Part shown: positions 10,605 to 23,150 of the stretch, piece after piece
Position numbering within the stretch: the stretch's first letter is position 1
Layout of the letters: each line of letters starts with the position of its first letter
Assembly: GCA_019614645.1 (NCBI GenBank)
Contig: JABWDB010000048.1
Location: forward strand, 426,001 to 490,000
Direction of reading: 5' to 3'
DNA length: 64,000 nt
From: Stratiolaelaps scimitus
Lineage: Eukaryota > Arthropoda > Arachnida > Mesostigmata > Laelapidae
The notes under the pieces: model-generated
Told to the model about the DNA's origin: nothing
Database searches by the model: none
Seen by the model: only the letters and a program-made list of their open reading frames with translations
Translations under genes and position numbers: made by a program

Positions 10605-11451
10605 CTTTGAAGATCTGAGTTGAAGCTTATATATTTTAATATGTCACAACAAAAATCGGGCGGATGAAGCGCCCTTGTATACGTTTTACTCATCTCGATA
10701 CGGATCGATAATTGTAATTGGCTTAAGTGAATTTATTGATTGTTTCTATCCACGCAACTGACTCGAGCACAAACTACAAACCTGCTGCTATTGTTGTTTT
10801 TCCATATTTTTAGGCCAACTTTATAGGTCCACATGGAATAATATCTTCATCTAGGAGATATCCTATTCAATTACTATGTGTCACATTCGACATGACGCCA
10901 AACAATCTCCGGAGGCTAGAATCTGTTGTCTGCAGGTTTAGTCGAAGGTTAGAAGAGTGAGATCATCTTTTCTCGCTTTTTCTGTTCAATTCGTAATTCG
11001 TGATTTTTTCTGCGGTAGTAAATTTGTTCATGCTTACTAATAGCATAGTTATCAAATAACCGGGCCTCCATTTAGTGAGTTTCATACAGCGCCCGTTATA
11101 CTCTCGAACTAAATAAGTACCATACAATTATCGTTAAGATTAGACCCGTATATCTTTAAAATTATCAAGTTTTTTTACATACATTTCAGTCGGGTCAAGA
11201 TAACGTTTCACGTGACAATGAAAGTTTAAAGAAATAATGTTGAGTCGATCAAGCAAGCCGGGAGCAAAGCCGATTCAAAGCTGCACACTTTAAATTCGCT
11301 CATACTCAACTAAGAATAATTAACAATATATTACGTGATTAAGCATGTATAACGAATATAATATAGAATAAGATAGATAGAAGAAGCTGGTTATCACTAA
11401 TTTACATAATTATTCCATAAAGTAAATCGAACTGACCACCCAGTTACATAC

Positions 11452-11533
11452 GGTAAAGGTAAGGTAAAGGTAAAGGTTTATTGAAGGAGCTGCAATTTTA
11501 CAATGCTTAAGCTCTCTCTTACATGTCACACGG
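11452..11533 (-). mobile_element. SINE family A 3' fragment
   Basis: Read on the plus strand, a run of GGTAAAGGTAAGGTAAAGGT is followed by the inverted tail TTTATTGAAGGAGCTGCAAT and then TTACAATGCTTAAGCTCTC. The head is missing. Confidence 0.7.
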
Positions 11534-12395
11534 CTATATGTTATTTTTATTATTTGAGCACAGGAACAGTATCACTACTAGAAGAGTCCTTGGAAATACC
11601 AAGATTTACGCGTCTTTCTTCTGCTCTAGTAATTGTTGGCATAGTACTGACCAACATCATATGCTTATCTTCGATCGGTGGTAACCGATGTCGCCTTCCT
11701 GCGGGGTGATTTATCGAGAACGTCATACCATCGCTCGCTGGCTCATGGATGATGAATCCATTGCTTTCACGTTCTTCATCTTCCTGGAACTGTAAAATGT
11801 CTTGAATGGGTCAGTTGTATCGTCCAAGAAAAAGGGCCCACAATGGCCTAAGATAGATGAGGTTTGACGCGAACTCAATGGGACCTGTATACGGCCATAG
11901 AATCGTATCGTTCAGCGAGCGGCTGCTACTAAGCGCTTCAGTATGCAACGAGTGGATCGTGCACGTGACGTATCGTCAACGAGCAACATCTGGCCATTGA
12001 CAGCAACAATGGAGTTTGGCGATGCATAGGGCGACGAGTTCTTTAAAGTAGAATATAAACGGAGTTATCTCGTTTTGAGCGATTGAGACCGATTTCCTAC
12101 ACTTGCAGCTCAATCGAATTCGATTTTAACTCATTTAGAGACGATGGTAGTAATTTATCTACTCTTCTGTGTTGTAATTTCAATATTCGATAATTGATTG
12201 CGTATTTCGACTAAATACTACGGGGGGTCGCATTCATTCACGTCGTTGACATATTAGATAGGTCCATCTACACAGCATACGGGGATCAGTGCCGAGACAC
12301 CGCGTCTAATATTCAGTGAGCAGGCAGCAAATCAAAAGCAGTAAAGTATTTAATATTTTTTTATTTCTGGAATATTTTTGGTACTGATTTGATAT

Positions 12396-12457
<62 letters not shown>

Positions 12458-13124
12458 TATATACATATATATATATATATATGCGCCAGGTCTTAGTTGG
12501 CCTCTGTTAGCGATCCTTCAAACACACTTTCATGAAGGGCATAAGCTCTGTACAATTTAGAAATTCGGTCACAATTTAACGTAGCACTGTCCTAAGTTCA
12601 AAGATCGATAATTTCGCCAGCTGACTGCTAAACATTAGTTAGATGCAACTCTTCCAAATGTACGCAGCAAGTGTACGCCATTATACCTAGATATTCTGAA
12701 GAAAAGCGGCTTAACCGCCATTCAACGTTTGAACACCACCATGTTTACCACTGTCCGGAGGCAATGACTCTGCGCATTGTAGTTGACTAATTGGCTACAA
12801 GTTTTATCTTCCACCTCGTTCCCAGCGCCCGAGGCGCGAGGGAACCCCATAGCTATGAATCAGTCAGAATCGCACCTTGCTCTTCCCTGCTCCGTATCCG
12901 GGCACGTGATGATCACGGGGGGGGCCACAACTCGAATCGCCAACTGCATTTAGGGTTCTGGTCACCCTTGAAATGGCATCAGGAATTTTACCGCCAGACG
13001 TTAAGCGACGTAGCCTCATCGTTGCGGAAATAATTTCCAATTTTTAACCACAATTACTTCGACTCTACCCGAAATGATAGCAACACAATTAATAAGTCCA
13101 GAAGTTCAGCTACAGCTTGCTTCG
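11534..13124. other. Non-coding stretch with a long (TA)n tract
   Basis: No recognisable gene. A nearly pure (TA)n run of about 80 bp lies at 12401-12482. Confidence 0.55.
12401..12482. repeat. (TA)n microsatellite
   Basis: About 80 bp of TA repeats with a few C substitutions towards the right end. Confidence 0.9.
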
Positions 13125-13300
13125 CGCCCTTGGGTGGCCTTGTAGCGGCGCATTCGTGTCCGTCAGCCTCGCAGCCGGAGAAGGAGATACGTTGGTGTAC
13201 GACGGAGTTCGATCCTCACCCTTCCACATTTAAAGGGGGTCCGTCTTACGAAGCAATGATGCAAATCTACTATACCCTACACATTCAATTTTGTCTGAGA
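13125..13300 (+). mobile_element. SINE family B copy
   Basis: The head GGGTGGCCTTGTAGCGGCGC is followed by CATTCGTG, the box GAGTTCGATCCTCACC, CACATTTAAAGGGGGTCCGT and CTTACGAAGCAATG. It matches the family order but is diverged at the 3' end. Confidence 0.65.
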
Positions 13301-13389
13301 GTCAATCGAAAAAGCATCGGTTTCCAATTTACTTTGATGTTCTTATTAAAATATTCACGAGACACCACCAGATCGAGTAACCCAAGCCA

Positions 13390-13890
13390 ATCGTCTACCG
13401 AGCCGTGACAACGTCGCACGCCTCGCCCTTCGCAATTTTCACATTTCGACGCAACATCCACACAGACAGCTGGACACCGATTTCCTCTCGGCAAACCGCC
13501 GGCGAGGTCGTCGTTCGCGTGAGGCACGCGTCACTGCTGTCAATCGCAGACGTCGTCAGACGCCCACGAGACAGCATATGCTGTCGTCCGCGCTCTCCGT
13601 CGAAGCAGAACAGAAAACCATTTCGCAGCAGAACGCTCAACAAGCTCTTTATGCAAATGAGCGAATTAAATTCGCCACCTACGACGGGATGGTTTCGCCC
13701 GCAATGGCAATTTTTATTTCTATTGCTCTGTTTCGAGGGGAGGCGACTTCAGTGCGCGTGCGCTCAGTAATAACGCGAATGCCGCCTGTGTGGGCAGCAG
13801 CGTCACGCAGACGTCGACTTATACGTGAGACGTTGTTTAGTTCGTCGAATTGGATGACGTACGCAACGGGCGGAAGACCCCCGAACTGAG
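13390..13890. other. GC-rich island with overlapping open frames on both strands
   Basis: Five frames of 80 to 121 codons overlap here on both strands, made possible by CG-rich composition. None shows a motif I recognise. It may be a CpG-rich regulatory region or a fragment of an exon; no coding call is made. Confidence 0.25.
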
Positions 13891-14120
13891 TTTCTAGCCG
13901 AAATTCACACCCGTCTCACCATAGGTATGCTGTATCACTCGTGATGAGTTGCAATATTCCAGGATGTATATATATATATATATATATGCTCTGAATTTTA
14001 CAAAATATTCCCGCCATGAATAACCTTCAATCTTAACAATATACGACTCATCCTTGGACACATGAAGTAAAAGGGAATCAGTTAATTATTGTTAGTAGCC
14101 GTCATTATGATTGCCATAGA
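13891..14120. other. Non-coding spacer with short (TA)n
   Basis: A short TA run at about 13967-13987; nothing else seen. Confidence 0.5.
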
Positions 14121-14263
14121 GGTAAAGGTTTATTGGTTTATTGAAGGAGCTGCAATTTTTACAATGCTCAAGTCCTCTTATTGTCACACGGCAGGGCTCG
14201 AACCTGCGACCTCTGGCTTTTTATAGCCAGAGACCACTCAACCGTCCAAGCCACCGCGCTGAC
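14121..14263 (-). mobile_element. SINE family A, full-length
   Basis: On the minus strand it reads GTCAGCGCGGTGGCTTGGAC, an arm CTCTGGCT facing AGCCAGAG, the B box CGCAGGTTCGAGCCCTGCC, a short body, then the tail GCAGCTCCTTCAATAAACCA and CCTTTACC. The anticodon-like arm is intact (8 bp), which makes this a good copy for tracing the parental tRNA. Confidence 0.8.
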
Positions 14264-15770
14264 AGTGAGGAGTGTTGTGATAACCCCTGTTCTCTTTGAT
14301 GTTACAGTGATGCCATGATCAACGTCTCGGTTAAATATCTTGGCCTCACGCTTCACGAAACTCGGACGAGGCAGGACCACTTCTAGGACCCTTGCGCACA
14401 AGGATGTGGAGTGGGGGCTATAAGTCGATTCTTCGCAGAAGGACCGTTAATCAGAATGATTCGTTTGAGATTCGCTAAATGCCGCATCGAGTTTGTTGCT
14501 GACACTATGAAGGTGTTCGTGTTGTCTAAACTGGGTATGGTACTGTATTGTACTCAGTATGTTTTAATACTCGTCCCTAAAATTGGTTTGTATATAATTT
14601 GATGTTCAATATGTTCACCCTGGGACATTGTACTATTTACAATGTTAATATTACGATGTTATATATATATATGCATGAAACTGTATATATTTCTCCTGGA
14701 GGTTAACAGGGTATTACTGCAGTAAGTTTGCAATTGTGCATCCCGTGTATATTTTACTACGAATTATTTGTATATTTTCCATTTGAATTCTACGTCAGAC
14801 TTTTAAATGCTGTCTACTGTGTGCGCTGTAATAATCTTTATTATATATATATATATGAACGAGAACTTAAGCATTGCAAAAAAAACGTACTTCCGCCAAT
14901 AAACTACCATTCGAATTTATTAATCATCTTGTACAAATTGCAAAACAAACAACAATCGCAATGTTCAGATTCATATACACTTCGCCATCAATGAAGGCTG
15001 ATGCAGCGTCATCTTGCCAGTGTAGTGGTGTCATAGATTTTCAACTGTTTACATTCGCCCGGTTGCGTCGACACCGAAGTCCCTTGTAGCAAGAAACGGG
15101 ACGCTCGAAGGTTTGAGACCACTTTAATAAGCATCCTCCCGGGCCAGGTGTGATGTTTACGCTTCGGGCAACACTATCTAACGAGAACTTGACGCGTTTG
15201 TACAATTGCGCGCTCTGTAAATAAACAAACATATGATTTAGGATTGACATGTCCTTTGAAATCAAATACGTTATTGTATTCTATTGAATTTCGTGTATAT
15301 ATTGTTGTACGATATGATAGCTTTTCAGTGCTAATGTAATATTAGATTATGTTTATCTGTCCGACGTGTACATTACGTCCGGGGCACCTTCGTCACTGTG
15401 ACTGTGAGCAGGGCTATCTCGACTTGTCCTGCACAGGACCTTCTATTGCCCTTAGATATATAGGATAGAGGATAGATGACATGGGATAGGTATCTCTATG
15501 CGATCATCATTGCTGCCGGTGCCATCCCCTGCAACGAACTGAACCCCTGCGTGATCCCAAAAAACACGCCGCAGCTCTGGGCACACACAGAAATTGTCAG
15601 GGATTACTCTGGCCGAATACCGACTTGCTTAACCAACCAGCCTCGGTTATCGATACCCTGCAGAGTTTCATGCGAATAAATGTCGATGCCCTTAAGTGCC
15701 ATTGTGTTTCCAAGGGTCATGAATATGGCGTCGTCTAACCCAAGAATAATGCAATACACAAGGCACCATC
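14264..15770. other. Non-coding stretch, no recognisable gene
   Basis: AT-rich with short (TA)n tracts (14661-14672, 14844-14856). Near 14858-14910 the block GAGAACTTAAGCATTGCAAA is followed by a CCGCCAATAAAC end, which resembles a diverged SINE A-like tail. Small frames show no motif. Confidence 0.5.
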
Positions 15771-15880
15771 AGAAGCCAGAGGGTGCAGGTTCGAGCCCCG
15801 CTGTGTGACATATATAAGAGAGCTTAAGCATTGTAAAATTGCAGCTCCTTTAATAAACCAATAAAGCCTTTACCTTTACC
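15771..15880 (+). mobile_element. SINE family A, 5'-truncated
   Basis: It begins inside the tRNA-like head (AAGCCAGAGGGTGCAGGTTC), continues GAGAGCTTAAGCATTGTAAA and ends GCAGCTCCTTTAATAAACCA plus CCTTTACCTTTACC. It lies 12 bp from another copy in the same orientation. Confidence 0.75.
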
Positions 15881-15892
15881 ACCTATTCCGGC

Positions 15893-16049
15893 CAGCGCGG
15901 TGGCTTGGACGTCTAAGTGGTTTCTGGCTGTAAAAAGCCGGAGGGCGCAGGTTCGAGTTGTCCTGCTCCGTGATGAGGACTTATACTAGAACTTGTTACG
16001 CATTGTGCAATTGCAGTCCCTTTAATAAGACCAATAAAGATTTACCTTA
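15893..16049 (+). mobile_element. SINE family A, full-length
   Basis: The head is CAGCGCGGTGGCTTGGACGT with the arm TTTCTGGCT facing AGCCGGAG and the box GCAGGTTCGAG. The body contains GAACTTGTTACGCATTGTGC, followed by a degenerate tail with CAATAAAGATTTACCTT. It forms a tandem pair with the preceding copy. Confidence 0.75.
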
Positions 16050-16918
16050 GTTCCTTACGTAATTGTTGCATAGATGCTGAGACGGGTCCCACCGGCATAC
16101 GCCCAGCAACTGTGCCATCCACTGAGGCGGGCCCCTCTGGGATCATCGGTTCATCGGTTGCGGTAAGGGTAAAATCAGATATTTCATTTTCGTTGCCAAT
16201 CTCGCCACAGGTGAATCCCTTCGAAAGCGTTCCTCGCGCCTGTCAAATGCAGCCATCGTCCGCAACGCGTGACGCAGCGCGCCATCGAAGCAGTCAACAA
16301 ATTCAACGCACAGAAACGATTTAGCCCCGACGTACAATACAGCGGTATGTCGCCTTATCGCGAAAGCAAGAGGAACCTCCACCCTGAGAATATTCGCTTT
16401 GCTGTCGACTTTTGAAGGTCCGTCCAATTGTACATATGTGACGCAGCACAATAGACACTATATTTTATTATGCTACGGTACGAAAGAGCTATATGAAAAC
16501 TATGTGTTGGATTTTCCACAAAATCAGAAATCGGAAATCACCGATTGGTCGCCGATGCTGGCACGCACCCCGATGTGACGGAATAGGGATGACCCAAATC
16601 GCATTTTCGGCTGTGAAATTCGCTGAAATCTGCGTCGTGCTATGAAACTCATTTGTGGAAATGAGGACCACTACTTCAGAATCATTCCAATGAGAACACT
16701 GTAGGCTGACATTGCGTTGTGAAGAATTATCTGAAGGGGTGAGTCCTGGTGACTTCATCACTCAGCCGTACACGGGGTATAGGTATACGTGATGTTCTGT
16801 CCACGGACACGTGCTGCATGGTTCTCGGGCGAGCATTAGCGTTTTACGTGGTAACCTCTACATGTATATACAAATATAAACAAGGCTAGCATGTCGCTTG
16901 AGGTTAAGGTTAAAGCTT
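16050..16918. other. Non-coding stretch, no recognisable gene
   Basis: Frames of 70-102 codons at 16112-16761 overlap on both strands and match no family I know. Confidence 0.5.
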
Positions 16919-16978
16919 AAGGTAAAGGCTTTATTGGTTTATTAAAGGAGCTGCAATTTTACAATGCTTAAGCTCTCA
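16919..16978 (-). mobile_element. SINE family A 3' fragment
   Basis: Plus strand: GGTAAAGGCTTTATTGGTTT, then AAAGGAGCTGCAATTTTACA and ATGCTTAAGCTCTC, the inverted family tail. The tRNA-like part is absent. Confidence 0.7.
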
Positions 16979-18078
16979 CGTTGAAGACAGAAGTGATAAC
17001 ATCGGCTGAAAATTGAGACATTTTATGAGTCATTTACTTAAAGAAAATCGCTCTATATGTACGGTTATCTGTTCGGGTGCACGAGGCAGATGGTCTCCCA
17101 TACAAGCATAGAGATTAGGCCTAGACCCGAATGAATGGTAGCCCAGCTGGTATTTTTGCTTACAGATGAGTATCTACGATTCAATTAGTTGACAGGCTAC
17201 TAGTTTCTTGCATTTCATTCTTAGTAGGGAAAGATGAAATGTATGACAAACTATGGTACATACAAGTCAACTATTCAAGACAGCAACTTACTTATGTACG
17301 AGAATCAGATCACAATCTGCACCAGACAACTTCTACAAACTGCTGATACCATCGTGAGCGTGTCCTACGCTCGCGTGACATATCCATTCGACACAGGCCA
17401 CCCGTGGCCTGTTTCGTGGACAATGGTAAGGACAGCCTGCGCGGGGAAGAACGCCAATGAGATTGGGCAGGGGACGCTGTTGAGTTATCGAAGCTGAACT
17501 TAGCCACCAGCCCTGAAGTGAAGCCATTCAAAGCTTTTAGCGAGAGTGTTCAATGTACTAAAAAAGATGCGGACATCAATATGCTGACTCGTACAGGGTT
17601 GTCTCGTAAGCACGAAGGCACCATAGGCTACTGCTGCTACGACTAATGGCGTGTCGTCTTTCATCGAGATTTTGGTGATGTGTCCCTTAGAAAAACTCAC
17701 CCTATTTTTCGAAGGGATTCCATCGACAACATAATATTGCAACGAGTTCCATGGTGAGGTGTCTACTAGGTGGGCGGGGGAAGGCGAATTTCTAATAAAA
17801 TTCTCTATTTAAATGACCACAAAAAGGCGTGCAGTGTTTTCTGCTGAGCAGCCTAAAAAAAACAACTCATCTGGTGATTAATCATCTTTTACTGATGGGG
17901 ATGCGAGACACAATCGTTTCACCCCCTGATAAAGACGACAAACAAAAATGTGTGATTTGATAGTGCTAAATTAGCTACAGTGACAAATATAATTAACATG
18001 TGTTTGATAAATTAAGAATGTCTAGAGCGTAGTTCGAATTTATGAGAATTACGGAGATCGTCATTTTGCCACATGAAT
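16979..18078. other. Non-coding stretch, no recognisable gene
   Basis: Frames near 17234-17742 are under 90 codons and overlap on opposite strands. No motif or splice pattern seen. Confidence 0.5.
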
Positions 18079-18128
18079 ATAATTATTATTATTATTATTA
18101 TTATTATTTATTATTATTATTATTATTA

Positions 18129-18173
<45 letters not shown>
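18079..18173. repeat. (ATT)n microsatellite
   Basis: About 95 bp of ATT repeats with two TTT interruptions. Confidence 0.9.
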
Positions 18174-18175
<2 letters not shown>

Positions 18176-19603
18176 AGTAATTTAGGATAAAGTAATCCTA
18201 CCCCATTCTATGCCAACTCTTTGCTACAATGCGGGCACAGCATAAGTCTCGATTGAATCAGACACCCCCGTAATTGTTTCATCGATTTTGACATCGTCGA
18301 TGCTAATTTCTAATTTGCTAAGATCAGCGAGTATAAGACAGTTAACCGATTCGATTATGTGAACCAGCGTACCTTAGTGTGAGGTCGGGTGTCCATGCAT
18401 GTGGATTTACCTTTAACCTCTTAAAAAAAAATTATGTGAACCAGTGACACCCTGACTCGCTCAGCGAGTCGCCCATTATCTGGCGGCGGAGAGGTCAAAT
18501 GATTTGCAAAAAATCACTGAGCATCTATCTAACTATGATATGCAATATGGGAACACATGGCTATGGCTGTCGGGCAGACAAATTTTCCATGAATAAAAAG
18601 GCAGGCTCGTAACAACCTCCGAACACATTTTCCCCCTTGGATGACCTTTTGATGACCTTTAAGCGATTGGGAACGATTTTGATGACACGGCGACAATTTT
18701 CAAAATGTATCGATACAATGACGGGATTCAACAAAACACTCTGATTATCTCGATTCATCTCGATATACCCTTCACACCAATGAGATGTTCCCGCAGTTCA
18801 ACAACTAGTGAATTGCGAGGATTGCGTCAACAGTGTCCACCCACTGGGTCGGGTGTTTGTCAACCATCTCGAAACCACGCTTTCCATGAAGGGCCTCTAA
18901 TGCCTCAGTGGCTAGTACTGTTATCGAACGCCCATAAGAGCAACAGGATAAATGAGGCGTTCATTACTTATGCTCCCTATATTCCATATCCCTTGACACG
19001 TTAGCGCCTATGTTTGCTTCGAATGAACACTATAGACCTAAGTACTCATTACGCAGAACAGACCGTTCGATGCTGACAAGGAAACAGACAATTGGCTGCG
19101 TTACAATCGATAAGAACTCCTTCATCCTCTATTGTGTGTTTTTTCAACCTATCCTCAAACAGGATACCTTTGGCAGTCGGTAGAAGCGGTCGGGGAGACG
19201 GGGACAATAATACTCTTTTGTTCCAAAAGCCTTTTCTGAACAGGCTCCCTTTAAGTTGCTCAAACAATAAGGACACCGCTGCCTCACTAAGTCAGGACAT
19301 GAGAGGCAATAGACAACAAAGGCCTAAAACAACCCTAAGACCTATCCATTGTATGTAAATATCGGAGGGCAGCAGCGTCACCTACTGTACAACTACACAT
19401 GCATACGAACACCTTGACAACAGATAAAACTGCCGTCCGTGTAATGATGAGCGTTTAAGACAAACGCGCTTATATAACTGTGACACTTTTACTCATCGTG
19501 ACTGGGACAAGAAGTCGTATAAACACATCTAACAATTTTTCGAATTGCTGATCCGCAAGTCACTGAATTTGGTCGAATCAACGCACCGCTGACTGAATTA
19601 TTG
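18174..19603. other. Non-coding stretch, no recognisable gene
   Basis: It contains a short palindromic hairpin GACTCGCTCAGCGAGTC near 18453-18469 and a direct repeat TATGTGAACCAG (near 18357 and 18434). No gene is supported. Confidence 0.5.
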
Positions 19604-19669
19604 GGTAAGGTAAAGGTTTATTGGTTTATTAAAGGAACTGCAACATTTACAACGCCTAAGAAGTGCTCG
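19604..19669 (-). mobile_element. SINE family A 3' fragment
   Basis: Plus strand GGTAAGGTAAAGGTTTATTG, then TTTATTAAAGGAACTGCAAC, matching the inverted family tail with a few changes. Confidence 0.6.
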
Positions 19670-19777
19670 TTTATATCTTGTTCTATATGACTTTGTGATA
19701 TGTTTTGAAGGTACGTCACCTCGAAGAACCTAGTGAAATACTTTGGTGATCGCTCTTTTTATCTTATTTTTTTAATA

Positions 19778-19894
19778 CGAGAACTTAAGCGTTGTAATAT
19801 TTCGCAGTTCCGTCAATAAAGAAAGAATTGAATTGAATTGAATTTATATGGGTTGGTCTTATGCCTAAGCTCGTTTATATGGGTTGGTCTTATG
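19778..19894 (+). repeat. SINE-like tail, (GAATT)n and a 31-bp direct duplication
   Basis: ACGAGAACTTAAGCGTTGTA and CAGTTCCGTCAATAAAG form a tail like that at 39826-39885, ending in (GAATT)n. It is followed by two copies of TTTATATGGGTTGGTCTTATG (19843 and 19874), spaced 31 bp apart. Confidence 0.55.
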
Positions 19895-20615
19895 AGCTCG
19901 ATATATGAGTGCGCGATTCGGCAAGTATTGCCTGGCTGTGCCTGATCTACGATTGACGCTAGATCCCTATATTATAGAGGGACGGAGGAATTAATCGGAT
20001 TAGTTGAGGTACTTTCATTGTACGTGTTATCCGAAATTGCATGCAAGCCGGTACCCTATGATAGATTGAACCTTTACAAAGGCATATTATGACTACTTTA
20101 GCGCATCCTCTGTCAGATTTCGAGGGTTCACCTTGTGTCACAGCAATTCTTCCGTAATGCTAAGGAGTTTGCTTCGCTTTGCGAATACACAAATGTGTGG
20201 TAAGCAGAACGTTGTCATCTTAATGGTCAACGATCGTTCAACATCCGATGATAAGTTAAAATCTGCAATTCCTTTAACACATGAAGAAATCCTGTACCTT
20301 CACCGTACTCCCGTGGCCGGTATATAATAGCTACTTCACCCGGAACGACAACAGCATTAACGAAGTTCACAGCACGGAATAATTATTACCATAACGTGCG
20401 TGAGTCGTGCCCGAGACGAGTTCTTCAGTGTCGCATGTGATATGTCGAACCTGCACGACAAATTTAACTATTGACAGAACTCTCTCAATGTAGTCTACAC
20501 TTGATGCGATCTGTTGCTTCTTGAAAACGTCCTCGAGATCTAGCGAAGCCAGCTGTGGACTTCTCAGTTTAGATGGTCCGTCTGCCGGACAACTGTCTAC
20601 CGAGAAATATCTGAG

Positions 20616-20646
<31 letters not shown>

Positions 20647-22669
20647 ACGAGTAGTCCTTTTTGTCTCAGAGGAAACTTTAGAGGAGCTAGACAGCACACA
20701 GACATAAGAAAATAATGCGCCGAGCTCTTTTCTCTCTATCTCTCTCCCTCTGGTAAGAGATAGCATGGTTAAGTCCAGCAGGGTAAACTTTTGCCAGATA
20801 CAACCGGCGCGCACCCAGCTGGATAAGACGTCCCATGGCGCAGCTCGCAGCTCATAGCTCGCTTCACAGTGTCATTCGGTATTCGCTGCCGATTCCGCGC
20901 GCTAGGGGTTTGTTGTTAGCGCGGTGGGCGGTCGTGGACAGTTGGCCCTTCAGCGCTGAAACGGGTGTCACCGCCGCACGACGGCAATGTCCTGAGGAGC
21001 CTCTCTCTCTCTCTCTCGCTCTCCGTTCTTTGTAGATGGGGATGCTGGTTGACTGGGGCTCGCCCAATAGATCAGTGAGTGTAAGCTCGGGAGGGAGGAT
21101 ACGCAAAAGGAGGCGGATTGAGAAGAAGGTTGACGACTCAAGGGAAAAGATGAACTTGTTGTATTGTTGGTGACAGTTGTGCTGATGATGGCCCGCTGGG
21201 AAATGGCTCAGCTTGGTCGCTGAAGACGGCGGCCGGCACACGATGGAGTTCGGGGGCGGGGGGGTGGGGTGGGGTTGGGTGTGAATCTATTTTTGTGGAT
21301 TTCTTCCGCAAATGAGGTAAGTAGAAGCGATTCACTGCGATCTCGAGAGCTTCTCACAGAGAAGCTATCTAATCCGACCTGATCTGGGGTAAATTCCGTC
21401 TGAGTCTATGTACAAGGTTCATAGACAGGAACAGAATTGTTTGGGAAGATTGTAAAAGAAATTTGAACAATAAAAATGCTTTTGAACATTTATTCGGTTC
21501 TCGATAAAGTTATTTTATGGGCCAAAAATGAATGGAACATCGAAATGATGGTACGTAGGTAGAGGATTGTTGACAAAAAGCATCTGCAAGGCTAAGCTTG
21601 GTAAGGCTATCCCTAAAACTATTGAGAGCTAGATAACGTATATGCACTTACGGTATAGCTGCAACATGCTGTATCTCTCCAGTGAATCAACAATCTATCA
21701 CTGACGATCATGAGTCGATCTGGCTCGAATGTGAACAGCTATGCAGTGCTTAATATAAAATGCTTCTGTTGCGGGGAAGCGCTTGTGCGCAGAAATGCAT
21801 TTTCAGTGAAGTTCTCGGAATGGCCGATCTTTTTTTATTTTTTTTAGAGGAGGAAATTTTCTTCAGACGCACGATCACCCGAATGAATGCCTAATCTACC
21901 AGGTCACAAATGCACATATTTCACAGTGATCTTCATCGATGACTCTTTGCCACACGTGGCAATTCTTCCGAATAAATAAATTTCGATTCCTCGAAACAAA
22001 CTGAGACGCTCCTCAGTAACTACTCGGGCTCCAATATATATATGTATACAAATTGCACAACAGAGAGAAACCCGCCGAGAGTGGCTTCTGCCATGGCCAG
22101 ACATCTGCCGTGATCGCGGGGGTTGTGAGGGTATCAAAAAGCAAAAGAGATTTATCGTCTCTTCTTTCTTTCTTTCTTTCTGCATCTCTGGAAGAGCCCC
22201 CCTTCACCCCCCCCCCCCACGGCGAAGAACGTCAAGGGGCGCGGCCCGACAATAGCACAGCGGGTACAAATCTGTATTAAGGAGGGTTGCCGCTGAGCTC
22301 CATGATGCCGCGTCAGAGAAAGATAACGGAGGAACACCGAGAGTGTCGGTAAAAAACAGGGAGATGTGAGAGGCAAACTAAAGCTGCCCACTCCAGCGCC
22401 TTCGAAATGTCGGCTCCCATCGTTGCGATATATGGACAGTGAACACTGGACCTCATAAAGATATATATATATATACATATAATGAAATGAAAGACCGCTT
22501 GGCTTGACCAATTATAATAAGTTGAAGTTGTCGAAAGTTTATTGTACATGTATCACTTGTAGCCAGTGGGTTCTCTTTTACAAGTATGCCCGCATGGAGC
22601 GGATAGGGGTCTAAGTGGCCACGATGGACCTATCGGTGTTAATTATTTATGTTGTCTCATCTTGGAAAT
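19895..22669. other. Non-coding stretch with purine and pyrimidine tracts
   Basis: It contains a (GA)n run at about 20613-20640, (CT)n at about 20997-21020, (TTTC)n near 22160-22180 and poly-C near 22205-22218. These tracts explain several low-complexity frames on both strands. Repeat C recurs near 21840-21900. No gene is recognised. Confidence 0.5.
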
Positions 22670-22730
22670 GGTTAAATTTCTATTGATTTATTAAAGGAAC
22701 CGAAATTTTACTTAGTGCTGAAGTTTCCTT
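22670..22730 (-). mobile_element. SINE family A 3' fragment, diverged
   Basis: GATTTATTAAAGGAACCGAA followed by a degenerate body. Recognised by position and order of blocks; several substitutions. Confidence 0.45.
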
Positions 22731-23030
22731 ATATGGGGGGGGGGAGCCATCTTGTTAATTTTGAGGCGTGTTGATTAAGACCACTGATATAATCTTATCT
22801 TGAGTACGGCAACTAAATTCGCTATCGACAGATATCTCTACAGCGGGGGGATGCTGGACCAAACGGTTCTGAGACATTGTCTCAGTGAGAATGACATATC
22901 TGTACGGGTAGATTGACGCTGACTAGGCTAATCTACGTGCGGCGCCACGTAAAGGACGAACACTAACGTATTTAATTAAAATATAGCTCCATTGCTTGTG
23001 ACTACGTTTGAATCTAATATATATAAACAT

Positions 23031-23150
23031 AAACTTTTTCGGGCTGACTCTCAGCCAACATTTAACGTCCACGGTACCGCTTTCGCATTGCTTCGTAAGA
23101 CGGACCCCTAAAATGCAAATGTGCAACGGTGAGGATCGAACCCGTGCACC
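23031..23150 (-). mobile_element. SINE family B copy
   Basis: On the minus strand: GGTTCGATCCTCACCGTTGC, ACATTTGCATTTTAGGGGTC, CGTCTTACGAAGCAATGCG, GGTACCGTGGACGTTAAATG, TTGGCTGAGAGTCAGCCCG. This copy retains the box and the complete 3' end. Confidence 0.75.

Larger units (their letters stand above)
8881..11451. other. AT-rich non-coding stretch
   Basis: No recognisable gene. It contains a nested inverted repeat (9069-9175) and a (TA)n tract with short interruptions (about 10541-10604). The remaining short frames are unremarkable. Confidence 0.55.
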
